Below, piece after piece: positions 1 through 8,274 of a stretch of DNA of 33,629 nt. Below the pieces are notes generated by a model, which saw nothing but the letters and a program-made list of their open reading frames with translations, ran no database searches and had not been told where the DNA came from. Source of the DNA: Promethearchaeota archaeon (GTDB lineage: Archaea > Asgardarchaeota > Lokiarchaeia > Sigyniarchaeales > SOKP01); assembly GCA_019894885.1 (NCBI GenBank), contig JAGXNP010000012.1, positions 1 to 33,629 on the forward strand, in the 5' to 3' direction. Numbering within the stretch: position 1 is the first letter of the stretch; every line of letters begins with the position of its first letter. The position numbers and the translations under genes were made by a program.

Positions 1-1
1 C

Positions 2-301
2 CTTGCGGGTTTTGCGCCTTGTATCTTCGATTTAATTATATATTCTCAATCTATACAGTTATCTTTAGGATATGGGTTTATCGAGGGTTTATTAGTTGTT
101 TTTTACTTTTCACTTGGGACTTTCGTGGGGCTCTTTCCATTTGCGTTAGCGAAGTATGGAACCTCGCAGATTGTCAAGCCAAATGATAAAAGGCGGAAAG
201 TGATTTTCTACTTAATGATTATAATAATCATTACTTTCAATATTCTTGTAATGATTTTATCGTTTTTACGAATATCTGTATTTCCTATAGAAAGTTTATA
301 G
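2..301 (+). CDS. Partial integral membrane protein, CcdA/TauE-SafE-like C-terminal part
   Basis: Open from the left edge and ends at the TAG at 299-301; about 99 residues are visible. The fragment begins LAGFAPC and has three hydrophobic stretches, with a small polar loop (KPNDKRRK) before the last. The pattern 'GFAPC ... G..EGLLVVFYFSLGTFVGLFPFAL' resembles the second half of six-helix membrane proteins of the cytochrome c biogenesis (CcdA/DsbD) or TauE/SafE-like type, where a Pro-Cys sits in the first helix of each repeat. If so, it would move reducing equivalents or a small ion across the membrane. The N-terminal part is outside the window, so the family is tentative; that it is a membrane protein is clear. 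Confidence 0.55.
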   Translation, partial: LAGFAPCIFDLIIYSQSIQLSLGYGFIEGLLVVFYFSLGTFVGLFPFALAKYGTSQIVKPNDKRRKVIFYLMIIIIITFNILVMILSFLRISVFPIESL

Positions 302-466
302 GTAACTATAAGCAAAACAGTAAATATTATAATTTTAATCAAAAAATTAAAAACTTATTAATTATTCAAATAAATCAATATTGGTCTCATAAAATAATTT
401 ATATCTGTATTTTCATATATATTATAACTAATTATATCTTTCACCAAAGATGGAAATAAGCAAATA

Positions 467-2839
467 ATGGTTGATTGCAAATTTTGTGAATCCCAAAACA
501 TTTCTTTTACTTGTGAGAAATGCAAGTCAAGTTTTTGCATTAACCATATGGCTACAACAGAAAGTTGGCTTTGTAAAAAACATGAGTTACATTATTCTAA
601 GGTGAGTGCTACTGAGAAATTTTATAAATGTACTGTTATTGAAAATAGTAAATGTCCAGAGTGCGATTCCCTCTTAAGATTAGAAAGATTATCATCTGGT
701 CATTATTATTTAGAGTGCATTGATGAAGCATGCAGTTGGAACTCTTACTTAAAATCTCCCGGCTTATTTTTTCCTACTAAAGAACAGCTAGCTAGAGAAG
801 CTACGAAATATAATCTAATTAAAGGATATAGGTTAAACTTATGTCGTAGAGCTCTCAAAAAAATAGTTGGAAAAGAAATTTGTCCAAACTGTTTCATAGA
901 ATTTCTTAAGAGAGCCTCAATTACTAACTTCTCTACTATTATCGAATCATTCAATCTTAACGCTCAACAAATGATTAAATTAATTAACCAATACATTGAA
1001 GAGGAACGAATTTATGGTATAATTGATCAGAAGAACCAGATTTTTTACTACATATCCTATGAAATCCGTGAAAAAATTTTATCGAAAATTCAAAACGAAG
1101 GTATATTAAAAGTAGCAGATCTGGGAGAAATGCTCGATATGAGTTCAGGAGCGGCTATAAAAGTCATTTTTAAGTTAATTAGTCAGTTTCAAATTAAAGG
1201 TTCATTTTCTCAAACAAAACAATTCTATTACTCCCAGAAATATATAATGGACCATTTGATAGAAGAGATTAATAAAAAGGGAAGGATTTCGTTAGATAAA
1301 CTTTCGAAAATATTTGATATCCAAATAGAATTGACAAAATCTTTTTGCGTCAATCTAATGAGAACCAACGCAATAAATGGATTTTTTGCCGATCGTGGTA
1401 ATGAAATTATTATATCTGACCAAATCTATAAAGAAATTAAAAATTTTGCAAAAGAAGTAGGTTTATTTGAGCTATCGAAGCTTGCTACAAAATTAAAAAT
1501 AGCTGTGGAATTAGCAAGAAAAAGTCTCCATGATCTCATTAAATCTGGCAAAATTAAAGGCCTTTTCACCCAACGCAGAGAATTTATGACGCGCAAATAC
1601 CTCGAGACGAAAATAAAAGAAATCGCTCGAGCCTACAGAACGATGCCGCTAAGAGAACTCTCGAATAGGTTAGGTGTAACTGAATCCAGTATAGAAGAGA
1701 ATCTTGCACAACTGATTGGAAACGGAGATATCGATGGTTTTATTGATTTAGGAAAGCGAATGTTTACAGCATATTCGGTACCACGTAATTCATCCGGAAC
1801 AACGCGTCCAAAACAGAAAAAAGCAATTCCTGTCGACGAGGGAAATATAGAAGTTGTAAGGGATTACGATTTCGAGGGTGGACAAGTACACATGAAAATC
1901 GCTGTGCGGAATAAAAGCGATATGGCTATAAATAATGTTAAGGTCCTATTGGATGCGCCAACTAACTTCAAAATAAAACAACCTTTGATAAGTGTTCCCG
2001 TAATTGAAGCCAATAATAGTAGGGGAGTAGATTTTTATCTTGAACCCAAAAATTGCGGCATATCAAACATTGGAGGAACTGTGATATTTAAAGACGCAAC
2101 GGGTGAAAAACACACCAAACACATAAGAAAAAAAGAAGTTGCTATAAAATGTCCACTTGTTTGTACCTCAATGAGCACTATAGAAGATTGCCAAGTCGCA
2201 ATACAAACCTTAGGAAACGACGCTCGGGCATTTTTAATTGCTGACTTAGACCCTCGTTTAGCTTATAGGGCTGCGATAAGAACTCTAAAAAACTTTGATA
2301 CTAGCGCTGTAACATCCCACGAGGGTTCTGATACAAAAGGAAATTACGAAGCTGAAGCATGGTTTTGTTCTGAGGCTAAAGTTACTGGCGGGAGAATTAT
2401 TACCCGAATCTATGTATCTGAAACAAGTCAGTCATTGGAAGTAAGGGTGTGGTGTGGAAATCCAGGACAATTAACAGGTTTCTTAGCTAAAATTATAGAG
2501 TTATTGTTTGAGCAGATCGACATAATCAGAAAAATCAAATCAGAGGAAAGAGAGAAAACAATAGATATCATGGCAATTACACAGAACTTAGCTGAAATCA
2601 GCGATTATTGCATGCTTAGATGGAAAGCACAGAATATAAGAAACAAGTTGCATGACACATTTATACGTTTAAGGAAAATTCTAGGAGATAATGAAGCTAT
2701 ATTAGGTAGAGTCGAATATTGGCTAACTCAATTGAATAAATATGGTAAAGACGACAAAATCAGCGATGAGGACGCCGAGAAGCTAGTGAATGATGTAGAA
2801 AAAATCAAAAATGTCATATCTCGAGCTATAAAAATGTAA
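467..2839 (+). CDS. Zinc-finger / tandem winged-helix protein with beta-sandwich, alpha/beta and helical C-terminal domains
   Basis: 790 aa, no signal peptide or membrane segment. Residues 4-39 form an AN1-like zinc finger (C4, C7, C16, C19, C24, H27, C36, H39), followed by a zinc ribbon (C63, C66, C84, C89) and a further CPNC. About 150-440 holds repeated helical units of the 'LDKLSKIFDI...LMRTNAINGFF' kind, which look like tandem winged helices, as in PCI proteins or the N-terminal part of UFL1. After a basic linker, about 463-560 looks like an Ig-type beta-sandwich (FEGGQVHMKIAVRNKSDMAI) and about 570-690 like a mixed alpha/beta domain. This order resembles the appendage (ear plus platform) of eukaryotic clathrin/COPI adaptors. 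The end (700-790) is helical. Function unknown; a DNA-, RNA- or protein-binding scaffold is possible. The gene stands alone, with TATA-like AT-rich sequence at about 415-428. Confidence 0.75.
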   Translation: MVDCKFCESQNISFTCEKCKSSFCINHMATTESWLCKKHELHYSKVSATEKFYKCTVIENSKCPECDSLLRLERLSSGHYYLECIDEACSWNSYLKSPGLFFPTKEQLAREATKYNLIKGYRLNLCRRALKKIVGKEICPNCFIEFLKRASITNFSTIIESFNLNAQQMIKLINQYIEEERIYGIIDQKNQIFYYISYEIREKILSKIQNEGILKVADLGEMLDMSSGAAIKVIFKLISQFQIKGSFSQTKQFYYSQKYIMDHLIEEINKKGRISLDKLSKIFDIQIELTKSFCVNLMRTNAINGFFADRGNEIIISDQIYKEIKNFAKEVGLFELSKLATKLKIAVELARKSLHDLIKSGKIKGLFTQRREFMTRKYLETKIKEIARAYRTMPLRELSNRLGVTESSIEENLAQLIGNGDIDGFIDLGKRMFTAYSVPRNSSGTTRPKQKKAIPVDEGNIEVVRDYDFEGGQVHMKIAVRNKSDMAINNVKVLLDAPTNFKIKQPLISVPVIEANNSRGVDFYLEPKNCGISNIGGTVIFKDATGEKHTKHIRKKEVAIKCPLVCTSMSTIEDCQVAIQTLGNDARAFLIADLDPRLAYRAAIRTLKNFDTSAVTSHEGSDTKGNYEAEAWFCSEAKVTGGRIITRIYVSETSQSLEVRVWCGNPGQLTGFLAKIIELLFEQIDIIRKIKSEEREKTIDIMAITQNLAEISDYCMLRWKAQNIRNKLHDTFIRLRKILGDNEAILGRVEYWLTQLNKYGKDDKISDEDAEKLVNDVEKIKNVISRAIKM

Positions 2840-2857
2840 TTTTTTTATTAATAAATA

Positions 2858-2867
2858 TTTATAAAAG
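2858..2867 (+). promoter_or_regulatory. TATA box upstream of the ribbon-helix-helix gene
   Basis: TTTATAAAAG sits about 50 bases before the ATG at 2913, directly after the previous stop. A start about 25 bases downstream leaves a short leader containing a purine-rich stretch (AGAAGTGAGAAGAG) that could bind the ribosome. Confidence 0.5.
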
Positions 2868-2912
2868 TTCTAATGAATTTATATTAATAAGAAGTGAGAA
2901 GAGTTTTGAATT

Positions 2913-3326
2913 ATGCCAATAATTAGTATATCTATCAATGAGAGCTTAAAACAATTTATCAATAAACTTGTTAAAAAAAACCAATATGAAAATAAATCCA
3001 AGCTAATCCGAGATGCTTTATTAAGACTAATGTCTGATATTGAGGTTTCAGGCTTTGATAATTTTGGAGATATCAGTCCGATTGAGAAGAGTATTATTGG
3101 AAATCTAATTGTTATAGCGCCCCATGATCCGATTGTTCAAAGAAAATTGAACAAAATCGAAAATAAATATATGGAGCAAATCGTTAATAAAAATCAACAT
3201 TTCCAAGGAGAAAATCTCTTAATGTCAATTATTTTCGATGGGAAAATCTCAGATTTTCAGAATATCGTAGTCGACATAAATGGGATTAAAGAAATTAAGA
3301 ACTTCCGTTATCTAATCGTTAATTAA
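2913..3326 (+). CDS. Ribbon-helix-helix regulator, NikR/CopG-like
   Basis: 137 aa. The N-terminal 45 residues fit a ribbon-helix-helix DNA-binding domain: a short beta strand (PIISISINESL) and two helices (LKQFINKLVKKNQYENKSKL, then IRDALLRLM). About 80-137 resembles the ACT-like regulatory domain of NikR, with the HFQGENLLMSIIFDGK strand and a closing strand. NikR binds nickel through a His-X-His and a Cys. Here only one His (in NKNQHF) is in the expected area and the Cys is absent, so a nickel-sensing role is doubtful. Likely a dimeric or tetrameric transcription regulator with a different or lost effector. No obvious nickel-uptake gene is next to it. Confidence 0.8.
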   Translation: MPIISISINESLKQFINKLVKKNQYENKSKLIRDALLRLMSDIEVSGFDNFGDISPIEKSIIGNLIVIAPHDPIVQRKLNKIENKYMEQIVNKNQHFQGENLLMSIIFDGKISDFQNIVVDINGIKEIKNFRYLIVN

Positions 3327-3489
3327 GCGTAAGATTTTCTTAAAGACATCTTTTTTTATTTTATGAAAAGATTAAATAATTTGCATATTTTGGATTTAAT
3401 ACTTAAAACCATTCGGGATTAACTTTAATAGAGATATCTAATTTAATTCAATATCACAATCCATTTTATTATTGAAGTATAAAGGAATT

Positions 3490-4608
3490 ATGTCTACACA
3501 AGAGACTGAAATATATAGAAAATTGCAGCAACGCTTAGATACTTTACCAATCGGGTTTCCGGCAACAAAATCAGGTGTAGAACTTCGAATATTAAAAGCC
3601 CTTTTTACTCCCAAAGAAGCGGAAATAGCGGTGAAAATGAGTTTTATACCCGAATCTTTAGAAAAGATTTATAGGCGCGTTAAAAAAAAAGTAGCATCAA
3701 AAGGCGAATTAAAGGAAATCTTAGACAGAATGTATCACAATGGGGCTATAAACTTAAAGAGACCCGACGAAGATAATGGAGAAGAAATACAATATCATTT
3801 AGCATTTTTAGCAGTTGGGATGTACGAATATCAAGTAAGGACGCTTTCAAAAGATTTTTATGAGGATATTGAGCAATATTTTGATGAAGCTTACCGGGAT
3901 GAATTCTCAAGTACAAAGATTAATCAATTAAGGACAATACCCATTGAAGAAAGCATCACTCCCGAACATAACATAGCTACTTTCGATGAATTAAGAGAAA
4001 TTATAAGAAAAGCTAATAAGATCGCAGTTATGGAATGTATTTGTCAAAAAGGTAAAGATCTTATTAATAAATCGTGTAAACAAACTGATATGAGAGAACA
4101 CTGCTTCGCATTGAATAATTCTGCTCAACATGTTGTAGATCTTAACAACGGTAAATTTGTCACTAACGATGAAGCCCTAATCATTCTTAAGAGAGCTCAG
4201 GAAGAAGGACTAATCTTGCAACCTGGCAACGCTTTAAATCCAAATTTCATTTGTTGCTGCTGTGGATGTTGTTGCGATTTAATAACTAATATAAAAAAAC
4301 TTGAGCGCCCATGGGAGTTGTTCCATTCAAATTTCTTTGCGAGTGTTGATTCTGATTTATGCATTGGTTGCGAATCCTGCTTGAATAGATGTCAAATGGA
4401 TGCTATTGAAATGGTCGAAAATATAGCAACAGTAAACCAAAATCTATGTATAGGATGTGGTAATTGTGTCGTGACTTGTTCAGAAGAAGCCATAACTATC
4501 GAGAGAAAAGAGAAAGAGGTAATTCCACCCAATACTACAGTTGACTTATATCTGAAAATAATGGATAAGAAAGCGGAATTAAGGCGAAAAGAGAAAGGAG
4601 TGCTATAA
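3490..4608 (+). CDS. Cys-rich 4Fe-4S ferredoxin-type protein with winged-helix-like N-terminus
   Basis: 372 aa from the ATG at 3490, which has AAAGGA just before it; a TTG at 3472 would add six residues. The N-terminal 100 residues are helical and charged and look winged-helix-like. The centre has scattered cysteines (MECICQKGKDLINKSC) and then the striking run CCCCGCCC at residues 255-262. The C-terminus carries two classic [4Fe-4S] motifs: C291-C294-C297-C301 and C320-C323-C326-C330. It is soluble and probably transfers electrons, perhaps within a larger redox complex; no partner dehydrogenase is adjacent. The parvulin gene follows after 18 bases and likely shares its transcript. Confidence 0.8.
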   Translation: MSTQETEIYRKLQQRLDTLPIGFPATKSGVELRILKALFTPKEAEIAVKMSFIPESLEKIYRRVKKKVASKGELKEILDRMYHNGAINLKRPDEDNGEEIQYHLAFLAVGMYEYQVRTLSKDFYEDIEQYFDEAYRDEFSSTKINQLRTIPIEESITPEHNIATFDELREIIRKANKIAVMECICQKGKDLINKSCKQTDMREHCFALNNSAQHVVDLNNGKFVTNDEALIILKRAQEEGLILQPGNALNPNFICCCCGCCCDLITNIKKLERPWELFHSNFFASVDSDLCIGCESCLNRCQMDAIEMVENIATVNQNLCIGCGNCVVTCSEEAITIERKEKEVIPPNTTVDLYLKIMDKKAELRRKEKGVL

Positions 4609-4626
4609 AACTTTAGGTGTTGAATA

Positions 4627-4989
4627 ATGGGAAAAGGAAAGTATGGGAAAGGATATGATAAGAAAGGTCAAGCTTCAAAAGGCCTTGACCCTAAAGGTGG
4701 AGGAGCACCAATTCGTAGTGGTAAAATCAAAGCCAGTCATATTTTAGTTAATAAACTCAGTAAAGCTCAAGAGCTTTACGAGGATATTCAAGCCGGAGAA
4801 AACTTTGAAAACTTAGCGAGGCAATTTTCTACGTGTTCGAGTAAGAAAAAAGGCGGAAATTTAGGAGAATTTGCAAAAGGGGATATGGTAGCTGAGTTTT
4901 GGAGCGCTTGTACAAAATTGAAGATCAATGAAATTTCTCAGCCCGTTAAATCTCAATTTGGATATCATATTATTAGGAGAACGGGATAA
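4627..4989 (+). CDS. Parvulin-type peptidyl-prolyl cis-trans isomerase, Par14/Pin4-like
   Basis: 120 aa. A basic, Gly/Lys-rich N-terminal tail of about 32 residues (GKGKYGKGYDKKGQ ... DPKGGGA) precedes a single compact parvulin domain: KIKASHILV, FENLARQFSTCSSKKKGGNLGEF, and the closing FGYHIIRRTG. The two parvulin histidines (ASHILV and GYHII) are present, and a Cys lies at the usual active-site Cys/Asp area. The tail plus domain layout matches eukaryotic Par14/Pin4 more than bacterial PpiC/SurA, which carry signal peptides and chaperone domains. No signal peptide, so cytosolic. It isomerises Xaa-Pro bonds in protein folding. It lies 18 bases after the ferredoxin gene, with GGTG as a possible ribosome site. 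Confidence 0.9.
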   Translation: MGKGKYGKGYDKKGQASKGLDPKGGGAPIRSGKIKASHILVNKLSKAQELYEDIQAGENFENLARQFSTCSSKKKGGNLGEFAKGDMVAEFWSACTKLKINEISQPVKSQFGYHIIRRTG

Positions 4990-5044
4990 ATTACTAATTG
5001 CTACATAGATTGTTTTTCAATAATCAAAATAGAAGGATTAGAAA

Positions 5045-5117
5045 TAGCCCAGCACGGATTCGAACCGTGGTCACGGGGTTCAGGGCCCCAGATGCTTGAC
5101 CGCTACACTACTGGGCT
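5045..5117 (-). tRNA. tRNA-Gln (anticodon CTG)
   Basis: Read on the minus strand it folds as a full cloverleaf of 72 nt plus discriminator A. The acceptor AGCCCAG/CTGGGCT is fully paired, the T arm is CACGG-TTCGAAT-CCGTG, and the anticodon arm is TGGGG-CCCTGAA-CCCCG, giving anticodon CTG (plus-strand 5081-5083). CCA is not encoded. The A1-U72 pair fits archaeal tRNA-Gln, which is made by amidation of Glu-tRNA. Odd point: the base before the anticodon is C, not the near-universal U33. Confidence 0.9.
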
Positions 5118-5250
5118 TTAAAATGATAATTAATTGATAAATTATAGTTGGTATTCTCTAAAAAATCTTTTTCTTTTAAAATAAGGCTAATCCAAAAAGT
5201 CTACTAGTGATTTCGATTTTATAGTGTAAAAAAAAAAATAAAGATATCTT

Positions 5251-5258
5251 TTTATAAG
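5251..5258 (+). promoter_or_regulatory. TATA box of the structured RNA at 5280
   Basis: TTTATAAG lies with its centre about 26 bases before G5280, the first base of the terminal helix of the downstream RNA. This is the standard archaeal TATA-to-start distance. Confidence 0.6.
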
Positions 5259-5279
5259 AGAATGATTTTATATTCTATT

Positions 5280-5452
5280 GGATTACACTATCTTAACAAG
5301 GAGGATTAAAAAAAACTTGTTTTTATTAATGTTCTTATGAGCATTAAAACCCCGTGAAATTACGCATATTCTGCGTTTTTTGGGAAACTGAAAAAACAAA
5401 ACCCGTTAAACTAAAAGTAATACCTTATCCTCCTCGTGTAATCCTTTTTTTT
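5280..5452 (+). ncRNA. Structured small RNA of unknown class
   Basis: The ends pair perfectly: GGATTACAC (5280-5288) with GTGTAATCC (5436-5444). A second helix pairs AGGAGGAT (5299-5306) with ATCCTCCT (5427-5434). Inside are a 9-bp hairpin (5326-5347, loop TTAT, one G-U pair) and a 5-bp hairpin ACGCA/TGCGT (5362-5376). A T6/A6 helix (5376-5381 with 5391-5396) has GGG in its loop that could pair with CCC at 5402-5404 as a pseudoknot. A TATA box precedes it and a run of nine T follows (5445-5453), as expected for an archaeal transcription unit. No open reading frame fits. I see no match to SRP RNA, RNase P RNA or a tRNA. The closely spaced complementarity suggests selection on RNA structure. 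Confidence 0.65.
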
Positions 5453-5485
5453 TGAAAAGATAATTAACACTTAATACTAATCTCT

Positions 5486-6694
5486 CTAATCAGTGTTATA
5501 CATGGAGGAGACCTTCCTAAAGTAGTGGTCTGACATACCTGCGATAAAATCACGAGCTATTAAACTAAGATTTCCATTTTGCTTATTTGGTTCAAAATAT
5601 GTAGTATATTTTTCATCATCAATATATTCTATGTGGTCTTTAAAAATAGGAGCTTTAAAGTTTTCTTCCTCTAAATCTCGGAGAGAATTTTCAAAAATTA
5701 GGTTGAATTGCTTCGTTAATTTTTCCATGTAGGAATTTTTAGAATCTTCACTTTTGTGCATATCTCTTCGACTATATATGTTATCAAAATTAAATTTTTT
5801 TAGTTCTTTGAACGCTTCAAAAATGTCTTCACTGTAGCCGATTATATCGTTATGTAAACTTGTGTTCAATAAATCCATGATAAGTGTTTTCATGATAGTT
5901 CGATTTGTATCTCCAAGTGTATTTCTGCACTTTTTAGGGATATCAATTCTTTTAATTATTTTTAATAAAATTGCGTCTTCAATATCCCGGCCAATATAGG
6001 CTATAGAGTCAGCAAATCTTACTGCGATGGCTTCGAAAGACATGGGTATTCTTTTAACTTGATTAGTGTTGAAACTTTCTTTATATTCTTTAAAGTGATC
6101 TTCCCAACTCTTCCCATTTATTAATACTGGTTTTAACTCTCTCTCGTTAACTTCACCGTCGTGGCATATGACACCATCTAGCACTTGAAGGGTTAGATTT
6201 AATCCATTTGCTGGTTTTTCAGGAAATCTTTTTTCAAGACGAGATAACCATCTAATACCTTGAGCATTATGGTTAAAAACTCCCATATGATTTCTCAAAC
6301 TTATATCATTTAATATCGCTTCACCTAAGTGTCCAAACGGGGTATGTCCTACATCATGACTCAAAGCAATCGCTTCTATTAAATCAGTATTAAATTTTAA
6401 TATTCTTCCTATTTGACGGGCTATTCTAGCTACTAAAATAACATGTAAAGAACGATGTGTAATATTTGCGTTATTAATGCCAAAAAATACCTGAGTTTTA
6501 TCTATATAGCGAGCGTAAGCTTTACTGTGAACAATTCGATCACCATCTCGAAAGAATGCAGGTCGGATATCAATATCGGATTCTTCATCTTCTTCGTAAT
6601 ATCTTACTGCTTCAGAATCAGATATAGCTTTATCTCCGATATCTGAATCGCGTCTCATATGGAGGGTATAGATTTTAAGATTTTTAGGATCCAA
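5486..6694 (-). CDS. dNTP triphosphohydrolase-like HD-domain protein
   Basis: 402 aa. Residues 49-70 carry the dGTPase-family arm (RDGDRIVHSKAY then DKTQVF). The HD metal site follows: H84 in THRSLH, and H113-D114 in the ALSHDVGHTPFGHLGE motif with H117 and H122. Enzymes of this family cut dNTPs to deoxynucleoside and triphosphate and trim the nucleotide pool. The start is a TTG at 6694, supported by AAGTGAG about 8 bases upstream; an ATG twelve codons inside lacks such a site. The first 45 residues are acidic and less conserved. It is followed on the same strand by intergenic DNA holding the structured RNA (opposite strand). It may be transcribed alone. Confidence 0.85.
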   Translation of the reverse strand: MDPKNLKIYTLHMRRDSDIGDKAISDSEAVRYYEEDEESDIDIRPAFFRDGDRIVHSKAYARYIDKTQVFFGINNANITHRSLHVILVARIARQIGRILKFNTDLIEAIALSHDVGHTPFGHLGEAILNDISLRNHMGVFNHNAQGIRWLSRLEKRFPEKPANGLNLTLQVLDGVICHDGEVNERELKPVLINGKSWEDHFKEYKESFNTNQVKRIPMSFEAIAVRFADSIAYIGRDIEDAILLKIIKRIDIPKKCRNTLGDTNRTIMKTLIMDLLNTSLHNDIIGYSEDIFEAFKELKKFNFDNIYSRRDMHKSEDSKNSYMEKLTKQFNLIFENSLRDLEEENFKAPIFKDHIEYIDDEKYTTYFEPNKQNGNLSLIARDFIAGMSDHYFRKVSSMYNTD

Positions 6695-6736
6695 TTAATA
6701 ACTCACTTATCTTTTATTAGGATTTATTGAGATTGT

Positions 6737-7687
6737 TCATACACTTCCAAATTTAATAACTATAGCGTCGTAAGGACACTTTTCTTTGCATTCTAGACAG
6801 AGATTACATTCTCCTCGTCCTGTGAAGAATTCGAATTGTTCATCCAATATTCGTATCTGTTTCGGACAAATATTTTCACAAACACCACATTCTGACCGCC
6901 CTACACACTTTACAGGATTTCGCGCCAATTTTAGAAAGGAATACTCTGAAACTGCCGAAGAAATCGCTGCAAATGGACATATATATCTACAATATATTCT
7001 TGGATACCAAACTGACAATACAATAATCAATGTGTAAAAAAATAAGATAAAATAACCTCCAAATTCGAGAGCACTAAATTGTGCTGGAAGAAAAATGTTC
7101 TGGACTAAGTAGGGGAAATAAACGAAGATAAATTCCGAAAGAGAGAAAAATCCAATAGGTTGTTGAGCGAAAGTACCTAACTGGGATTTAAAATCGATAT
7201 AAAACAAAATATTTGCATTTTTTGAAATCCCTAGAGGGAAGATAATGATAATGGTAATAATTATGAACACATATTTTATGTTCAACAGAGTTTTATGTGT
7301 TTGTATCTTAAATTTCCTTTTTTTAGTAGGGATTGCAGCACACACATCTTGAATCGAACCTATAGGACATATCCAGCCGCAAAAGAATCGATTCGAGAAA
7401 AGTAAAACCAATAATAAAACTGCGATAAGGAAAAAAGGAAAAACTCCTTCTGCCATGGAAAAAAAGATATATTCTAAAATTCCTCCACCTTTAGAGAAAG
7501 GATTTCTTGGTGAATTTAAAATAGGTAAAACTTTAGTAAGCCCTTCTAAACTTAATAAATTAATTGGAAAAATAATCTCGAGAATTATGTAATTGACAAT
7601 TAAAAAAGCCAAAATCTGAATAATCCTTCGGGTGATAGTAATCGAGTTTTCCCTTATTTTTAACCTTTTAAATCTCAAAGATATCAC
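6737..7687 (-). CDS. NapH/MauN-type 4Fe-4S membrane protein
   Basis: 316 aa with about five membrane helices. Two membrane Cys motifs characteristic of the NapH/NosR/RdxA family are present: FCGWICPIG (C103, C107) and YCRYICPF (C233, C237). The cytosolic C-terminus has two [4Fe-4S] sites: C261, C267, C270, C274 and C294, C297, C300, C304. Such proteins pass electrons between a membrane quinol or ferredoxin pool and a partner oxidoreductase. No partner such as NapG or a reductase is adjacent, so the acceptor is unknown. The start is a GTG at 7687 with no clear ribosome site; the HD hydrolase gene begins about 40 bases downstream on the same strand. Confidence 0.88.
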   Translation of the reverse strand: MISLRFKRLKIRENSITITRRIIQILAFLIVNYIILEIIFPINLLSLEGLTKVLPILNSPRNPFSKGGGILEYIFFSMAEGVFPFFLIAVLLLVLLFSNRFFCGWICPIGSIQDVCAAIPTKKRKFKIQTHKTLLNIKYVFIIITIIIIFPLGISKNANILFYIDFKSQLGTFAQQPIGFFSLSEFIFVYFPYLVQNIFLPAQFSALEFGGYFILFFYTLIIVLSVWYPRIYCRYICPFAAISSAVSEYSFLKLARNPVKCVGRSECGVCENICPKQIRILDEQFEFFTGRGECNLCLECKEKCPYDAIVIKFGSV

Positions 7688-7839
7688 ATGTTCAATTTTA
7701 AATTAATAAATAATTGCTGGTTAAAAAAATTGATCTTCCTAAATGAGATGTGCGGTTTTTCTATTTTCTGAAAAAAGAGATTTATAAACCAGAGTTTTTT
7801 CGAGTAAAATGGATATTAAAAAAGTTAGTGGAAATCCAT

Positions 7840-8274
7840 TTACGCTTTTTTAATTTTACTAAAAGACTTCTTATATTCTTTTGGGTTTCCACCATCATTG
7901 AGATAATTAACATACACTTTTAGACTTTTTAAAAATAAGTCTCCAGCCATTTCCATAATGTTTCTTTGATCCTCCAATTCAAATTCAGCCCATAATGTTA
8001 CAATAGTAGAATCACCCTTCTCTTCGAAAATGTATCCGATTTTTTGCATCGGGCTCCCCTCCTGAAGGGATGTCATTTTTTCAAGAGGTATGTTTTCAAT
8101 TTCAATGTTTGTCACATCTCCTACATTCGTTTTCAGGAAGTATTTTTTAGGTTCAAGCTGTGTACATTCTGTTACAACTATATTCCACCTTGGCAGAGTT
8201 AAGTAATCGTTAAGAATTTCGTAAATCTTCTCTACAGGTGAAGCCAGTTCTATTTTTAATTCGATTAACGGCAT
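7840..8274 (-). CDS. SRPBCC (START/Bet v1-like) ligand-binding protein
   Basis: 144 aa, soluble. The opening ELKIELASPVEKIYEILNDY, the LPRWN motif and the C-terminal helix with VTLWAEFELE before it fit the SRPBCC fold (polyketide cyclase / CoxG-like), which wraps a hydrophobic ligand with a long C-terminal helix. The ligand cannot be told from sequence. A basic tail (KEYKKSFSKIKKA) ends the protein. It stands alone, between the Fe-S membrane protein and aCPSF1, all on the minus strand but separated by 138-152 bases. Confidence 0.75.
   Translation of the reverse strand: MPLIELKIELASPVEKIYEILNDYLTLPRWNIVVTECTQLEPKKYFLKTNVGDVTNIEIENIPLEKMTSLQEGSPMQKIGYIFEEKGDSTIVTLWAEFELEDQRNIMEMAGDLFLKSLKVYVNYLNDGGNPKEYKKSFSKIKKA

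Noticed and set aside
5280-5452. SRP RNA or RNase P RNA
   Set aside because: Too short and lacks the conserved loops of both.
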